A DNA stretch of 64,000 nucleotides from Nocardioides oceani (GTDB lineage Bacteria; Actinomycetota; Actinomycetes; Propionibacteriales; Nocardioidaceae), in assembly GCF_030412965.1 (NCBI RefSeq), contig NZ_JAUHJQ010000005.1, forward strand, positions 1 to 64,000, given 5' to 3'. Positions 44,524 to 53,248 of this stretch are shown here, one piece after another (within the stretch, counting starts at the first letter, position 1; each line of letters begins with the position of its first letter). The notes under the pieces were generated by a model that worked only from the letters and a program-made list of their open reading frames with translations, did no database searches and was not told the origin of the DNA. A program made the position numbers and the translations under genes.

Positions 44524-46055
44524 CAGGCCTGGTCCGTCGGCTCGTCGCCGCGGCGCGCGCGCTGCACCAGCACGTCCCCGGCGGTCTCGTCCCAGCCCAG
44601 CCAGTTCCCGTCGCCGTCGGTCAGCTTCTCGACGAGGTCCTCGACGTTCTCCAGCTTGAACGCCTTCGCGTACAGCTTGAACCGCTCCAGCGGCGGCAGA
44701 TCCTCGGCCGCCGCGACCGCGTCGACGAAGTCCTTCAGCGGGGTGGAGTCGAACTCCGGCCACGCGACCTGCACCGTGCGGTCGTCGCCCTCCGGCAGCG
44801 TCACCACGAGCCGGTCACCGTCGGGCCTCACCGCGCCGCGGAGCGGGCCGCGGGGTGCGATCACGGCCTGGTCGATGACGTAGTCCGCGATGTCGCGGAA
44901 CAGCTCGGCGTGGACTTCCTGCCGCAGCCGGGCCATCAGCTCGGTGGGCTGGTCGAGGGTCTCGGCGGTCGCGCGGGCGCCGGTGACGCCCGGGTCGCCG
45001 AGCAGCATGGTGAGCGGCACCTCGAGCGCGGAGGCGACCATCGTGGCGAACGGCTTGTGGGAGTCGGCGTCGATCTGCGCGCCGGACTTCGACACCAGCT
45101 GCAGCGACGTGCCGGGGTCGGTGACGGCCCAGCCGCCCGGGCCGGCCGCGGCGATCGCGTCGGCGGCGGCCGCGCGCGCGGGGCTCTTCTTCGCGGTGGC
45201 CTGGCCGAGGATCCGGGTCAGCGCCCGCATGTAGACGGCGAGGTCCTCGAGGAACTCCTTGTCCATCCGCGACCAGGGCAGCGCGGCGAGGACGTCGCCG
45301 AGGCCGCGCCAGTCGTCGGTCGGGGTGTTCACGGTGACGGGCCGCATCGGGGCGTCCCAGCGGATCGGGTCGCCCTGGTAGGTCTTCGGCCGGGAGCGCG
45401 GGTAGAACCCGAGTTCGGGGTAGTACGTCGTCTGCGGCTTGGTGGTGCGGCGGCCCTCGCGGTCGACGGAGATGGCGTTCCAGACCCGCTTGTAGAGCCA
45501 CACCTGGCCGGCGTCCTCGGGGTCGCAGATCCGCTCGACGATCTCGTGGGACGGGATGGGGCGGATCCACACGCGGCCGGTGGCCGGGTCGGTGGGGAGC
45601 GCCCAGAACTGCTCGCCGCCGGTGGCGAGGCGGCGCTCGTACCGGGCCTGGGCCTCGGAGGAGGTGAACGCGCGGCGGTTGGTGCGGTCCTCCCAGAAGG
45701 TGCGCCACACGGCGTTGACGTCCTGGCCGGTGGCGCCGTCGTCGCGGATGGTGACGTCGACGCCCTGGCCCCAGATGTAGGCGATGCGGAGGTTCACGCC
45801 GCGCTTGATCAGCGCGTTGCCGGTGGCGGAGAGGTCGGCGAGCGCGGCGATCCGCTTGCGGCCCTCAGGGGTGAAGCGGGCCTGTTCGGCGCCGATGCGC
45901 TGCCAGCCGATGTCCTCGCGGTAGAGCGCCTCGAGGTCGGCGTAGGACTCCTTGAGGAGCGCGACCATCTGCTGCTCGGCGGCGAGCTGCTCTTCGACGG
46001 GGGGCCCGGCGGGGGCTGCGTCGTCGGCGGTCTCGGCGATCACCCAGTCCGGCAT
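44523..46055 (-). CDS. Portal protein
   Basis: A 510-residue protein forming the dodecameric DNA channel at one head vertex. Family features: GNALIKRGVNLRIAYIWGQGV, WALPTDPATGRVWIRPIPSHEIV, a long helix near GLGDVLAALPWSRMDKEFLEDLAVYMRAL, and GDPGVTGARATAETLDQPTELM. It sits between the large terminase and the gpF-like gene, as in most siphophages. Confidence 0.93.
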   Translation of the reverse strand: MPDWVIAETADDAAPAGPPVEEQLAAEQQMVALLKESYADLEALYREDIGWQRIGAEQARFTPEGRKRIAALADLSATGNALIKRGVNLRIAYIWGQGVDVTIRDDGATGQDVNAVWRTFWEDRTNRRAFTSSEAQARYERRLATGGEQFWALPTDPATGRVWIRPIPSHEIVERICDPEDAGQVWLYKRVWNAISVDREGRRTTKPQTTYYPELGFYPRSRPKTYQGDPIRWDAPMRPVTVNTPTDDWRGLGDVLAALPWSRMDKEFLEDLAVYMRALTRILGQATAKKSPARAAAADAIAAAGPGGWAVTDPGTSLQLVSKSGAQIDADSHKPFATMVASALEVPLTMLLGDPGVTGARATAETLDQPTELMARLRQEVHAELFRDIADYVIDQAVIAPRGPLRGAVRPDGDRLVVTLPEGDDRTVQVAWPEFDSTPLKDFVDAVAAAEDLPPLERFKLYAKAFKLENVEDLVEKLTDGDGNWLGWDETAGDVLVQRARRGDEPTDQA

Positions 46056-46131
46056 GGCGCACCTCCTCGCAGGTCAAGATCAGGCCGTCTCGGCCGGAGA
46101 GGGCAAGGTTTGCCCGCGGAAGTAACCCGGG

Positions 46132-47628
46132 TCAGACGGGAGAGCTGTAGTAGCCGCGGGCGTCGATGACGTCGTACTCCTCGGGCGAGGACAGACCGCC
46201 GTCGATCAAGGGCTGCAGGATCAGCCGGTTCAGCGCCTGCGACATGGCGTCGACCTGGTCGTCGTGCGCCGCGGTGGGGAACCCGGCCGCCTCGTCGATG
46301 AACCCGCCGACCCACGGCGCCATCTCCGGTGAGGGCAGCCACACGTTCCCGGCCTCCTGCAGCGGAGACACGGCGGCCGCGCGGGCTTCCTTCCCGCCCT
46401 GCGGCTCCTCCGGCACGATGCCGGGCACGGTGCGGCGCAGCGACGCGATGACTGCGGGCCCGTTGGCCTTGTCCTCGACGAGCTTCAGGACCGCCTGCGG
46501 CCACCGGGCGGCGAGCGTGCGGACCGCGCGGCAGGTCTCGGGGAAGTCCATGCGGCCGTGGACCTGGTCGAGGAGGTACACGTCGGCGCCGCGGCGCATC
46601 CACACCTGGCCGGCGACGTAGTCGGTGCCCTCGGTGTTCTTGAACGTGAGGTCCCAGGAGATCAGCAGGTCGTCATAGCCGGTGAGGATCCGCGACCCGT
46701 CGTCGCGCTCGAGCCACAGCGGCACGTCGTACTCGCGCCACCGGTCGCGCTTGAAGATCGACCCCTCGGCCGGCGCGGGCCGGCCCTGGTAGAGCGCGTT
46801 CCAGACGCGGGAGCCGACCTCGCGGGCCTTCTTCGCCCAGTCGGCCGGGGTCCGCTTCCGGGCGGACTCCATGTACTCGCCGGGGTCGCGGCCGAGGACG
46901 TCGGTCTCGCCCTTCTCGGGGTCGTGGTCGGCCTGGGCGGGGATGTTCAGGACGGTCCAGCCGTCGCCCTCGCGTTCGAGCCAGCCGGCGAGGTCGTCTT
47001 CGCGCCACCGGGTCTGGATGATCACGACCGGCGCGCCGGGGCCGAGGCGGGTCAGCGAGGTGGAGCGCCAGAAGTCTTCGACGGTCGCGGCCCAGGCCTT
47101 GGAGTCGGCCTGCTGGCCGTTCTTGTAGGGGTCGTCGATGATCAGCATGTCCACGGCGCGGGAGGTCAGGGCGCCGTCGATGCCGACGCAGACGACGCCG
47201 CCGTCGTAGCCGAGGAGCTCGAACTCGTCCTGTCGCTGGGAGGACTGGGACAGGGTGAGGCCGAGCTGGGGGTTGGCGCGGAGGTCGGCGCGGATCGCGC
47301 GGCCCCAGCGGCGGGCGATGTCGTGGCCGTAGGACACGATCGCGATCCGCAGGTTGGGGTTGCGGTGCAGGCACCAGAGCGGGAACCAGCGGGAGGTGCG
47401 CTGGGACTTCCCCTCCTGCGGGGGCATGGAGATGATCAGCCGCTCGATCTCGCCGGCTTCGACGCGGCGGAGGTGGTCGTCGATGAGGCGGAGCGCGGGG
47501 GTCTGGACGGTGGAGCGGTCGAGTGCGACGGCCATGTCGCCGGGGGAGGTCCAGGGCTTCTCGCGGAGCTCGGGGGCGAGGCGGGTGCGGATCTTCTCGA
47601 CCATGAGGTCGTAGGCGGTGGCGGTCAT
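46132..47628 (-). CDS. Terminase large subunit
   Basis: A 498-residue packaging motor. The ATPase half has Walker A at 68-75 (MPPQEGKS) and Walker B at 163-167 (LIIDD). The RNase H-like nuclease half has acidic motifs SWDLTFKNTEGTDYV, LVEDKANG and TAAHDDQVDAM. All catalytic acids are present. The portal gene follows after 76 bases. The likely small subunit is about 6 kb upstream in the same direction. Confidence 0.96.
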   Translation of the reverse strand: MTATAYDLMVEKIRTRLAPELREKPWTSPGDMAVALDRSTVQTPALRLIDDHLRRVEAGEIERLIISMPPQEGKSQRTSRWFPLWCLHRNPNLRIAIVSYGHDIARRWGRAIRADLRANPQLGLTLSQSSQRQDEFELLGYDGGVVCVGIDGALTSRAVDMLIIDDPYKNGQQADSKAWAATVEDFWRSTSLTRLGPGAPVVIIQTRWREDDLAGWLEREGDGWTVLNIPAQADHDPEKGETDVLGRDPGEYMESARKRTPADWAKKAREVGSRVWNALYQGRPAPAEGSIFKRDRWREYDVPLWLERDDGSRILTGYDDLLISWDLTFKNTEGTDYVAGQVWMRRGADVYLLDQVHGRMDFPETCRAVRTLAARWPQAVLKLVEDKANGPAVIASLRRTVPGIVPEEPQGGKEARAAAVSPLQEAGNVWLPSPEMAPWVGGFIDEAAGFPTAAHDDQVDAMSQALNRLILQPLIDGGLSSPEEYDVIDARGYYSSPV

Positions 47629-47716
47629 CGCTCACCTACCTGTGACAACGGGCTGTCGCGTGTCGGCGGCGGCTGCCACCATCGGCTCACGAACACATCG
47701 GGAGGGGGTGAGGAGC

Positions 47717-47941
47717 ATGGCGAAGGGCGACATCTCGACGTACCACGAGGACGGCCAGTGGAAGAACAAGGTCGAGGGCAGCAGCCGGGCGGCCAACACG
47801 CATTCGACGAAGGCGGAGGCCGAGTCCAAGGGTCGTGACATGGCGCAGGAGCGCAAGGTCGAGCACACGATCCGGAAGATGGACGGCACCATCGGCGAGA
47901 AGAACAGCTACGGCAACGACCCGCCGAACATCAAGGGCTGA
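47717..47941 (+). CDS. DUF2188 family protein
   Basis: A 74-residue basic protein matching DUF2188 in length and pattern (DGQWKNKVEGSSRA, KAEAESKGRDMAQERKVEHTIRK, DGTIGEKNSYGNDPP). These proteins are widespread but functionally uncharacterised. It reads opposite to the terminase and has its own terminator, so it forms a separate unit, perhaps expressed in the lysogen. ATG follows GTGAGGAG. Confidence 0.85.
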   Translation: MAKGDISTYHEDGQWKNKVEGSSRAANTHSTKAEAESKGRDMAQERKVEHTIRKMDGTIGEKNSYGNDPPNIKG

Positions 47942-47951
47942 CCGTGCGCGG

Positions 47952-47994
47952 GGGCGCTGGTCCCGGTCGAGTGAAGCGACCGGGGTCAGCGCCC
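47952..47994 (+). terminator. Terminator of the DUF2188 gene
   Basis: Eighteen-base arms beginning GGGCGCTG and ending CAGCGCCC pair with two weak positions around loop AGTGAAG, ten bases after the stop. The rest of the gap to 48122 (CGTACGTGCAAGG..., TTGAAGATGACACAG...) holds no supported gene. Confidence 0.8.
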
Positions 47995-48122
47995 TCCGTA
48001 CGTGCAAGGACCCCGCTGCACCGTGTTTCGGGTACGCGAGGTCTGGGGTTGAAGATGACACAGAATCGAGTGGCACGCAACTGCCAACCCGATGGGTGTC
48101 CAGATCGGGCGGTGGCCGCGGC

Positions 48123-48560
48123 CTACGCCGGCTCGTCCTGTCCGCCGTTCGGGAAGAGGTTCCGAGCGATGATGAGCACGACCCCGAGCGTCTCGATGAC
48201 GGTCGCCGACAGCCACGCGATCATCACGGACGAATCGAGGTCCCAGCTCTTGGCGTCGCCGTAGATGTAGAAGGCGACGTTGGCGATCATCAGCTGTACG
48301 GCGACGGCGATGAACGCGCCGTACGCCAGGTGCCTGCGGAGCTTGAGGTCCTGACTGCCGCCCTCCACCCGCAGCTCGCCGATGCGGTCCTCGATGGACT
48401 TCGGCTCGGGGAGCGTCGTCGGCGGAGCGTCGCTCAGCCCCGTGCTGCGATCGAGGAGTTCCTGAACCTCGCGCCAGGCCTCGAAGTCCTCCGGGTCCGG
48501 GTCGTAGTGCTCCCAGTCGGGCTCCCAGCCCTCGGGCATGCCGCCCGGCCCGTCGGTCAC
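48123..48560 (-). CDS. Two-helix membrane protein coupled to ImmA
   Basis: A 145-residue protein. The acidic N-terminus (DWEHYDPDPEDFEAWREV) is predicted cytoplasmic. Two helices follow (about 78-98, YGAFIAVAVQLMIANVAFYIY, and 110-132, VMIAWLSATVIETLGVVLII). GTG overlaps the ImmA stop (GTGA), so both are made from one message. No family recognised. It may anchor or sense for the ImmA-like protease. Confidence 0.72.
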   Translation of the reverse strand: MTDGPGGMPEGWEPDWEHYDPDPEDFEAWREVQELLDRSTGLSDAPPTTLPEPKSIEDRIGELRVEGGSQDLKLRRHLAYGAFIAVAVQLMIANVAFYIYGDAKSWDLDSSVMIAWLSATVIETLGVVLIIARNLFPNGGQDEPA

Positions 48561-49069
48561 CGCTCGAGGCCGAGGTTCCGAAGCCGGTACGTCATGGACG
48601 CGGGGGAAACGTCGAAGAACCGCGCCATCTCCCAGTCGTGCCAGCCCTGGTTGTGCAGCCGGCGTACGGCGGAGGCGGGCATGAGTAGGCAGGCGGCGAA
48701 CTCGTTGGCGTAGATCTCGTGCGTGTCCGAGCCTCGGCGGGCCATGTCGGACCTGCGGTCGATGAACGCCAGCTTCGCCAGGTCGGCGCCTGCACGCTGA
48801 CGCTGCACGTAGTGGCCGAGTTCGTGGGCGGCGGTGAAGCGCTGGCGGCGCGCAGACTCGTCGGTGTCGATGTACATCGTGACCTGACCGTCCTGCGCGC
48901 GGAGCATCCCGCTGACGTCCTCGGGCAGGTCGCCGTACAGGACCCGAACGCCGAGCTTGTCGGCGATCTTGAAGGGGTCGACGGGGTAGAGGTCCTCGTC
49001 CCAGAGGTCGCGGAGCACCGAGTCCGCAGCAGATCGCGCCGACAGCTGCGTCTCGTAGATGACCGACAT
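48557..49069 (-). CDS. ImmA/IrrE-family metallopeptidase
   Basis: A 170-residue zinc peptidase with His82-Glu83-x-x-His86 (TAAHELGHY) and a third ligand Glu123 (YANEFAACLLMP), all intact. Family members cut repressors or regulators, for instance ImmR in ICEBs1. The C-terminus (DWEMARFFDVSPASMTYRLRNLG) is a helix-turn-helix-like segment. ATG follows GGAGGAGG. No repressor gene is adjacent; instead it is coupled to a membrane protein gene. Confidence 0.9.
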   Translation of the reverse strand: MSVIYETQLSARSAADSVLRDLWDEDLYPVDPFKIADKLGVRVLYGDLPEDVSGMLRAQDGQVTMYIDTDESARRQRFTAAHELGHYVQRQRAGADLAKLAFIDRRSDMARRGSDTHEIYANEFAACLLMPASAVRRLHNQGWHDWEMARFFDVSPASMTYRLRNLGLER

Positions 49070-49173
49070 GGTCGTGCCTCCTCCGCTGCCTCGTGCCGGC
49101 GCTGGTCGCCCCGATGGGGTGGTAACAGCCCGATGGCCCGGATTGTTGCATGGAGCGCTGACAGCGCGCCGGA

Positions 49174-50664
49174 TCACGCGCTGACCTGCTGCTCCGCGGT
49201 CATCTCGTCGGCGAACCTCGCCACCCGCGCCGGGTGGATCCCCAGCCGGCGCCCGGCCGCGGCGCCGTCCTCGCCGGCCTCGACCGCCGACCGCCACGCC
49301 GCCCGCTGCTGCTGCTCCCGCACCCGCTCCGCCGCGGCCGCCTCAGCCCGCGCGACCAGCTCCGCCGCACGCTCCGAGACCGACGGCCAGAACACCAGCC
49401 GCAAACCCGGCGACCCGTGCACCCGACCCGCGAACGCCTCCACCAACGCGCCGTGCCCCGGCCGGCCACCACGACCAGGCCCCGGCGCCTCCGGAACCTC
49501 GCGGGCGCCGTCGATCGATACCGCCCATCGGCACACCGACAGCACCTGCCCGCGGTCCATCCAGCGCCGCACCGTCGACGGCGCGATCGGCACCTGCGTC
49601 ATCGTGGTCGCCGCCTCTGCCGCCATCGCGATGTGCGTCCACCCGTCACCGGACGGGCCGGCGGTGAGCAGGTGGCGGCGTACGGCGTTGGCGTACTCGC
49701 CGGGGTCGTACTGCTTGCGGCAGCCCAGGCACTCCCAGGACTGTCCGACCGACGGGTCTTCGATGCCACCCTGCCCGGCCTTGCTGGTCGAGCAGGCGTC
49801 GCACGGGACCCGGGCCGCGGCCTCCTCAGCCTCGGTCGGGGTACGGCGGGCGGCGCGGAGCTCGGCGTACGTCGGCTCCCCGAGCTCGGGGTAGGACCGG
49901 ACCGTCGCGAGGTGCGCCTGCGCCGCCCGGATGCCGGCCTTGATGCGACCGAGCGCGACCTGGCCGGGGGTGGCGTGCCGGCACGGCTGCGGCTTCCCCC
50001 ACCGGCGCACGAGCCGCTCACCGCACTCGAAGCACGGCACACCACGCTGCGGCTCCTGCTCGTCGTGGAGGATCCCCTCGAGCTGGCGGCGCAGGGCCTG
50101 CATGTCGAAGCTGAACGCCGGCCAGTCGGGGCCGTCGGTGGCCTGGGCCATGGCGGTGAGGTGGTCGCCGAGGTAGTGGGTGATCGCGGTGACCGGCGAC
50201 CGCTTGGTGGCGCGTGGGGTGTGGTCGAAGTAGGTGCGCCACTGGTGCTCCCACCCGAGGAGGGGGAGGAGGACGGGGACGACGTCGTCGTCGGGGTGGT
50301 CTTCGGCGAGGAGGTCCTCGCGGGTGCCGTTCTTGGGGGTGCTGAAGCGGGTGTGGAGGTCGTCGTAGCCGGCGCCGGCGCGGGCCATGGCGACGAGGGC
50401 GTCGCCGCCGGGGATGCGGGCGGAGGGGACGGTGAGGCCGTTGCCGCGGGCGGCGTGCCAGCGGAGGTGGCGTGCGTGGAAGCGGATGTCTTCGAGGTCG
50501 GTGCGGACGGCGCCGACGCAGTCGGGGCAGACGAGCTGGCCGGGGGCGGTGTGGGTGCGGGTGCAGTCGACGCAGTGGTCGGCGGTGCAGGGCTCGCCGT
50601 CCTCGAGGAGGCGGGTCTTGGTGGCGGGGTCGTAGTGGCAGGGCTTCGGGCGGCGGTCGGTCAC
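49174..50664 (-). CDS. Multi-zinc-cluster, helix-turn-helix phage protein
   Basis: A 496-residue protein not matching a family I can name. It has several Cys/His groups: CTADHCVDC with CPDC (26-49), CFEC with CRH (211-230), CDAC with CLGC (288-315). A helix-turn-helix follows (about 350-372, APSTVRRWMDRGQVLSV) and another possible one at 465-488 (AAAGRRLGIHPARVARFA). This suggests a DNA-binding regulator or replication accessory. A 104-base gap without gene lies between it and ImmA. Confidence 0.75.
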   Translation of the reverse strand: MTDRRPKPCHYDPATKTRLLEDGEPCTADHCVDCTRTHTAPGQLVCPDCVGAVRTDLEDIRFHARHLRWHAARGNGLTVPSARIPGGDALVAMARAGAGYDDLHTRFSTPKNGTREDLLAEDHPDDDVVPVLLPLLGWEHQWRTYFDHTPRATKRSPVTAITHYLGDHLTAMAQATDGPDWPAFSFDMQALRRQLEGILHDEQEPQRGVPCFECGERLVRRWGKPQPCRHATPGQVALGRIKAGIRAAQAHLATVRSYPELGEPTYAELRAARRTPTEAEEAAARVPCDACSTSKAGQGGIEDPSVGQSWECLGCRKQYDPGEYANAVRRHLLTAGPSGDGWTHIAMAAEAATTMTQVPIAPSTVRRWMDRGQVLSVCRWAVSIDGAREVPEAPGPGRGGRPGHGALVEAFAGRVHGSPGLRLVFWPSVSERAAELVARAEAAAAERVREQQQRAAWRSAVEAGEDGAAAGRRLGIHPARVARFADEMTAEQQVSA

Positions 50665-50912
50665 GCTGGGTCTCCCTGGGTGGTGGTCGCGCTGGTGTCG
50701 GGGACGGGCGGGGTGAGCCGGCCGGCGGTGGCAACCCCGAGGCGGCCAAGGTCAAGCACCCACCACCGCGGGCTGGTCGGCCACGGGACGGCCGACCACA
50801 ACGGCCATCGACGCGGCCGCTCTTGGCAGACGCCGAGGGGAAGCCAGCCGTTCGGGCGGTAGTCCAGCTGCCAGCCGGCGGCGCGGACGGCGTAGATGCT
50901 GCGGCGCCTCAT
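50661..50912 (-). CDS. Small Trp/Arg-rich hypothetical protein
   Basis: An 83-residue protein with eight Trp residues (GWQLDYRPNGWLPLG, RRWPLWSAVPWPTSPRWWVLDLGRLG) and a disordered Thr/Pro end. Overlaps of four bases on both sides (GTGA/ATGA) support its reality. Function unknown. Confidence 0.65.
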   Translation of the reverse strand: MRRRSIYAVRAAGWQLDYRPNGWLPLGVCQERPRRWPLWSAVPWPTSPRWWVLDLGRLGVATAGRLTPPVPDTSATTTQGDPA

Positions 50913-51259
50913 GCCTGGTCCCCCTCGTCCTGCCAGAGCCGCGGCCCGTTGCAGGCCCGCTCGACCTCCGCCTCAGGCAGGCCAGCGAGACCGGACATCT
51001 CAGCGACCGACCAGCCGGCCACGGCAGCGCGCCGCAGAGACGCCGTCAGCTCGGCCGCCGTGATGCCAGCCGCGGCCGCCACAGCACGACGCCCGTGGTC
51101 GAGCGAGCTGAGCACCGCCAGGTCCGCGTCAGCCGCTGCCTCGAGGTGCGTCAGGGCGTCGACGTTCCCGGCCTGGAGCAGGTCGGCGCCGAGCTCGGTC
51201 GACAGCCCGCGGCCGACGAGCGCGCGGACGCGGTCGACGTACGACGACGGGGCGGTCAC
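50909..51259 (-). CDS. Hypothetical helical protein with helix-turn-helix-like end
   Basis: A 116-residue helical protein. The C-terminal half (LRRAAVAGWSVAEMSGLAGLPEAEVERAC) looks like a helix-turn-helix of the 'wake up and scan' type. GTG 51259 overlaps the previous stop (GTGA); a start at 51274 would add five residues. Confidence 0.65.
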   Translation of the reverse strand: MTAPSSYVDRVRALVGRGLSTELGADLLQAGNVDALTHLEAAADADLAVLSSLDHGRRAVAAAAGITAAELTASLRRAAVAGWSVAEMSGLAGLPEAEVERACNGPRLWQDEGDQA

Positions 51260-51597
51260 TGCGCGCGCTCCCATCCGGCGTCGGTGAGGAGCTGCGCCAG
51301 CACCGCCTCGTGCACCAGCGCGCGGCCGTCAGGGCCGATGGCGAGGTGGACCCGGGTGAGGGGGACGTCGGTGCCGGGGATGCGTCGCTCCCACACCTGC
51401 TGCTCAGGGGTGCTGCCCGGCGACGTCAGCAGACCGGCGGCGGCCAGCGCCTCGGCGTGATGGCCGGCCATGGCCTCGATCGCGCCCGGGCCGCGCTTGG
51501 TGTACCAGCCGTCGTACTCGCACTCGATCAACTCGCGGGTGCGGTCCCACCGGTGGGCGGCGAGGACGCGGGCGGCGTCGGCGAACTGCTGGGTCAT
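51256..51597 (-). CDS. Hypothetical phage protein
   Basis: A 113-residue protein with ELIECEYDGWYTKRGPGAIEAMAGHHAEAL near the middle and a conserved-looking C-terminus (GRALVHEAVLAQLLTDAGW). ATG follows GGAGG. It overlaps both neighbours by four bases. No domain recognised. Confidence 0.65.
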   Translation of the reverse strand: MTQQFADAARVLAAHRWDRTRELIECEYDGWYTKRGPGAIEAMAGHHAEALAAAGLLTSPGSTPEQQVWERRIPGTDVPLTRVHLAIGPDGRALVHEAVLAQLLTDAGWERAQ

Positions 51598-52265
51598 CGG
51601 TTCCTCCGGTGTGCGCGGGCTTGGGTGCGGCGGCGGTAGGCGTGCCCGTCGATCGACAGACGGACGGGTCGGTGGCGAAGCGGCGGGCGGCGCACGACGG
51701 CCACCACCGGCGGAACGTCCGGCCGGGCGAGGTCGAGGCCGAGGACCAGGTGGCCGATGTCGACGGCGGCCGCGAGCTCGGCGCGGGTTGGCGCCGCGGG
51801 GTTCGCGATCTGCGGCAGCACGAAGCACCGGTCCATCACGTGCCGCGGCGGTCGAGGCGGGACGGAACGACTCAGGTCAGCAGCCAGGCGCTGCAGTTCG
51901 GCGAGCTGCTCGGTCATGCGGTCGTTGAGCCGAGCTCGGACGGTCGCCATCACGGCCTGCATCGCGGCCGCAGCGTCCGGCGCCGGCCGGATGTGGGCGC
52001 GGAGGATCGGCCGCTCGGGCACGGGCCGGTCGGTGCCGCACACCCAGCACGGGCCAGGCCCGGCCCAGGACACCTGGCACGGCTCGCAGCGGACGCGGTA
52101 CCAGGGGTTCTCGTCGATGATCTGGATCATCGGCCGGACGCAGTTCCCCTCGCCCTGGCCGCGCTGGTAGGGGTGCTGGTGGAGCGGGTCGCCGGGGACC
52201 CAGGAGTGGGGGCTGGCTTCCCAGTCGTCGATGGTCGCGTCGATGGCGGCGAGGACGTCGGTCAC
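51594..52265 (-). CDS. Zinc-ribbon hypothetical protein
   Basis: A 223-residue protein. A zinc ribbon near residues 58-75 (RCEPCQVSWAGPGPCWVCG) is followed by a helix region (MQAVMATVRARLNDRMTEQLAELQRL) and a basic Arg-rich end. GTG overlaps the ASCH gene stop. Possibly binds nucleic acid; no family named. Confidence 0.65.
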   Translation of the reverse strand: MTDVLAAIDATIDDWEASPHSWVPGDPLHQHPYQRGQGEGNCVRPMIQIIDENPWYRVRCEPCQVSWAGPGPCWVCGTDRPVPERPILRAHIRPAPDAAAAMQAVMATVRARLNDRMTEQLAELQRLAADLSRSVPPRPPRHVMDRCFVLPQIANPAAPTRAELAAAVDIGHLVLGLDLARPDVPPVVAVVRRPPLRHRPVRLSIDGHAYRRRTQARAHRRNR

Positions 52266-52684
52266 CTGGCCACCGCCTGCAGCTGGTCGAGGACGTCGGC
52301 CGGCGGGGTCCACAGTCCGAGCCGGCCCTTGCACGGGACCGGGGTGGGGAGCGGCCGCGGGTTGGCGAGCAGCATGTGCACCGCCCCCTGCTGTGCCCAC
52401 CCGCTGATGCAGTCGCAGGCTGCGCCGCGGTGTGCGCCGACCAGGTCGACGACGCCGATCACCGCACCGACCGTCCCGGTCTGCTCCTCGAGGACCCAGC
52501 CGTCATCGAAACGGCCAAGCGCGTCACGGACCATGTCGTCCTCGTACGCCCAGACGTCGGTGCGCAGGCCGGCGTGGATGGCGAGCGGGCCGCGGTACGA
52601 CCACGCCTGGGTGCGGTTCTCGACGTCCTTGCCGCCGTGGACGATCGCCCACGCCCACGGCTGCTGCACGGTCAACGCCTTCAC
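52262..52684 (-). CDS. ASCH-domain protein
   Basis: A 140-residue protein starting KALTVQQPWAWAIVHGGKDVENRTQ, the ASCH (PUA-like) signature, with GPLAIHAGLR and GAVIGVVDLVGAH. ASCH proteins bind RNA or modified nucleosides, and some act as nucleases or acetylcytidine hydrolases. Frequent in actinophages, role unknown. GTG 52684 is fixed by the overlap and by the family start. Confidence 0.85.
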   Translation of the reverse strand: MKALTVQQPWAWAIVHGGKDVENRTQAWSYRGPLAIHAGLRTDVWAYEDDMVRDALGRFDDGWVLEEQTGTVGAVIGVVDLVGAHRGAACDCISGWAQQGAVHMLLANPRPLPTPVPCKGRLGLWTPPADVLDQLQAVAR

Positions 52685-52995
52685 CGGCCGTCCTCGCCCT
52701 CGACAGCCGGGACGTCCCACACCGTCATCGAGTGCATGGTCATCCGCGGCGCGTACTGGATGAGCTCGATGAACCCACCGGCCGCGAGCGCCTCGAGCTG
52801 GGCCTTGGTAGGGCGCCAGTAGTTGGCGTACATCGGGTAGCCGTCGGGGCTGATGCCGACGAGAGATTCGACGGTGCCGCAGTCGGCGTCCGAGACGCCG
52901 CGCGGTGGCCCAATGCGCAGTGCCTTGCAGGTGGCGCGCGCGGAGGCCGCTTCGGGTGGGATCGGGATGGGGTTCATGCACATGTCGTCGGTCAT
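52681..52995 (-). CDS. Hypothetical phage protein
   Basis: A 104-residue protein (ATCKALRIGPPRGVSDADCG, YPMYANYWRPTKAQLEALAAGGFIEL). ATG 52995 has GAGGAG upstream. It overlaps both neighbours. The latter half looks like a small alpha/beta unit. No family recognised. Confidence 0.65.
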   Translation of the reverse strand: MTDDMCMNPIPIPPEAASARATCKALRIGPPRGVSDADCGTVESLVGISPDGYPMYANYWRPTKAQLEALAAGGFIELIQYAPRMTMHSMTVWDVPAVEGEDGR

Positions 52996-53099
52996 CGGCT
53001 GCTCCTCGGTCGGGTCGGGTGGTAGGGCTGGGTGCGGTCGTGGCATCCGCAGCCCTGCTGGTTGCACTGGCAGGCGCACGACGGACGGCAGGCGGTCAT
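52992..53099 (-). CDS. Micro-gene: 35-residue Cys-rich peptide
   Basis: A 35-residue peptide with six Cys in 16 residues (CRPSCACQCNQQGCGC followed by His), so probably metal-binding. AGGAG precedes the ATG, and both ends overlap neighbours by ATGA. These features argue for a real gene despite its size. Confidence 0.6.
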   Translation of the reverse strand: MTACRPSCACQCNQQGCGCHDRTQPYHPTRPRSSR

Positions 53100-53248
53100 C
53101 GAGGTCTCCTGGTTGTCGAGGTGGTGGTCGGGCGGGGCGCGCGGTGGCGCCAGGAGTCGAGGCAGCAGGCCGGGCACCGGACGGTGCAGGGCTTGTCGTC
53201 GTGGTGGTGGCGGGCGTGGGTCTCTGCGCACCGACAGGTCGGCGTCAT
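53096..53248 (-). CDS. Micro-gene: 50-residue Cys/His-rich protein
   Basis: A 50-residue protein: CRCAETHARHHH then CTVRCPACC, giving at least six Cys and five His, likely zinc-binding, with a basic end. ATG follows GGGGG. It is chained to both neighbours by four-base overlaps. Confidence 0.6.
   Translation of the reverse strand: MTPTCRCAETHARHHHDDKPCTVRCPACCLDSWRHRAPRPTTTSTTRRPR

Noticed and set aside
47944..48264. Plus-strand frame after the DUF2188 gene
   Set aside because: It begins inside the terminator hairpin and runs into the well-supported membrane protein gene on the other strand.
48123..49069. Classical toxin-antitoxin pair
   Set aside because: The peptidase has a full ImmA/IrrE active site and the partner is a two-helix membrane protein; neither resembles known toxin or antitoxin families.
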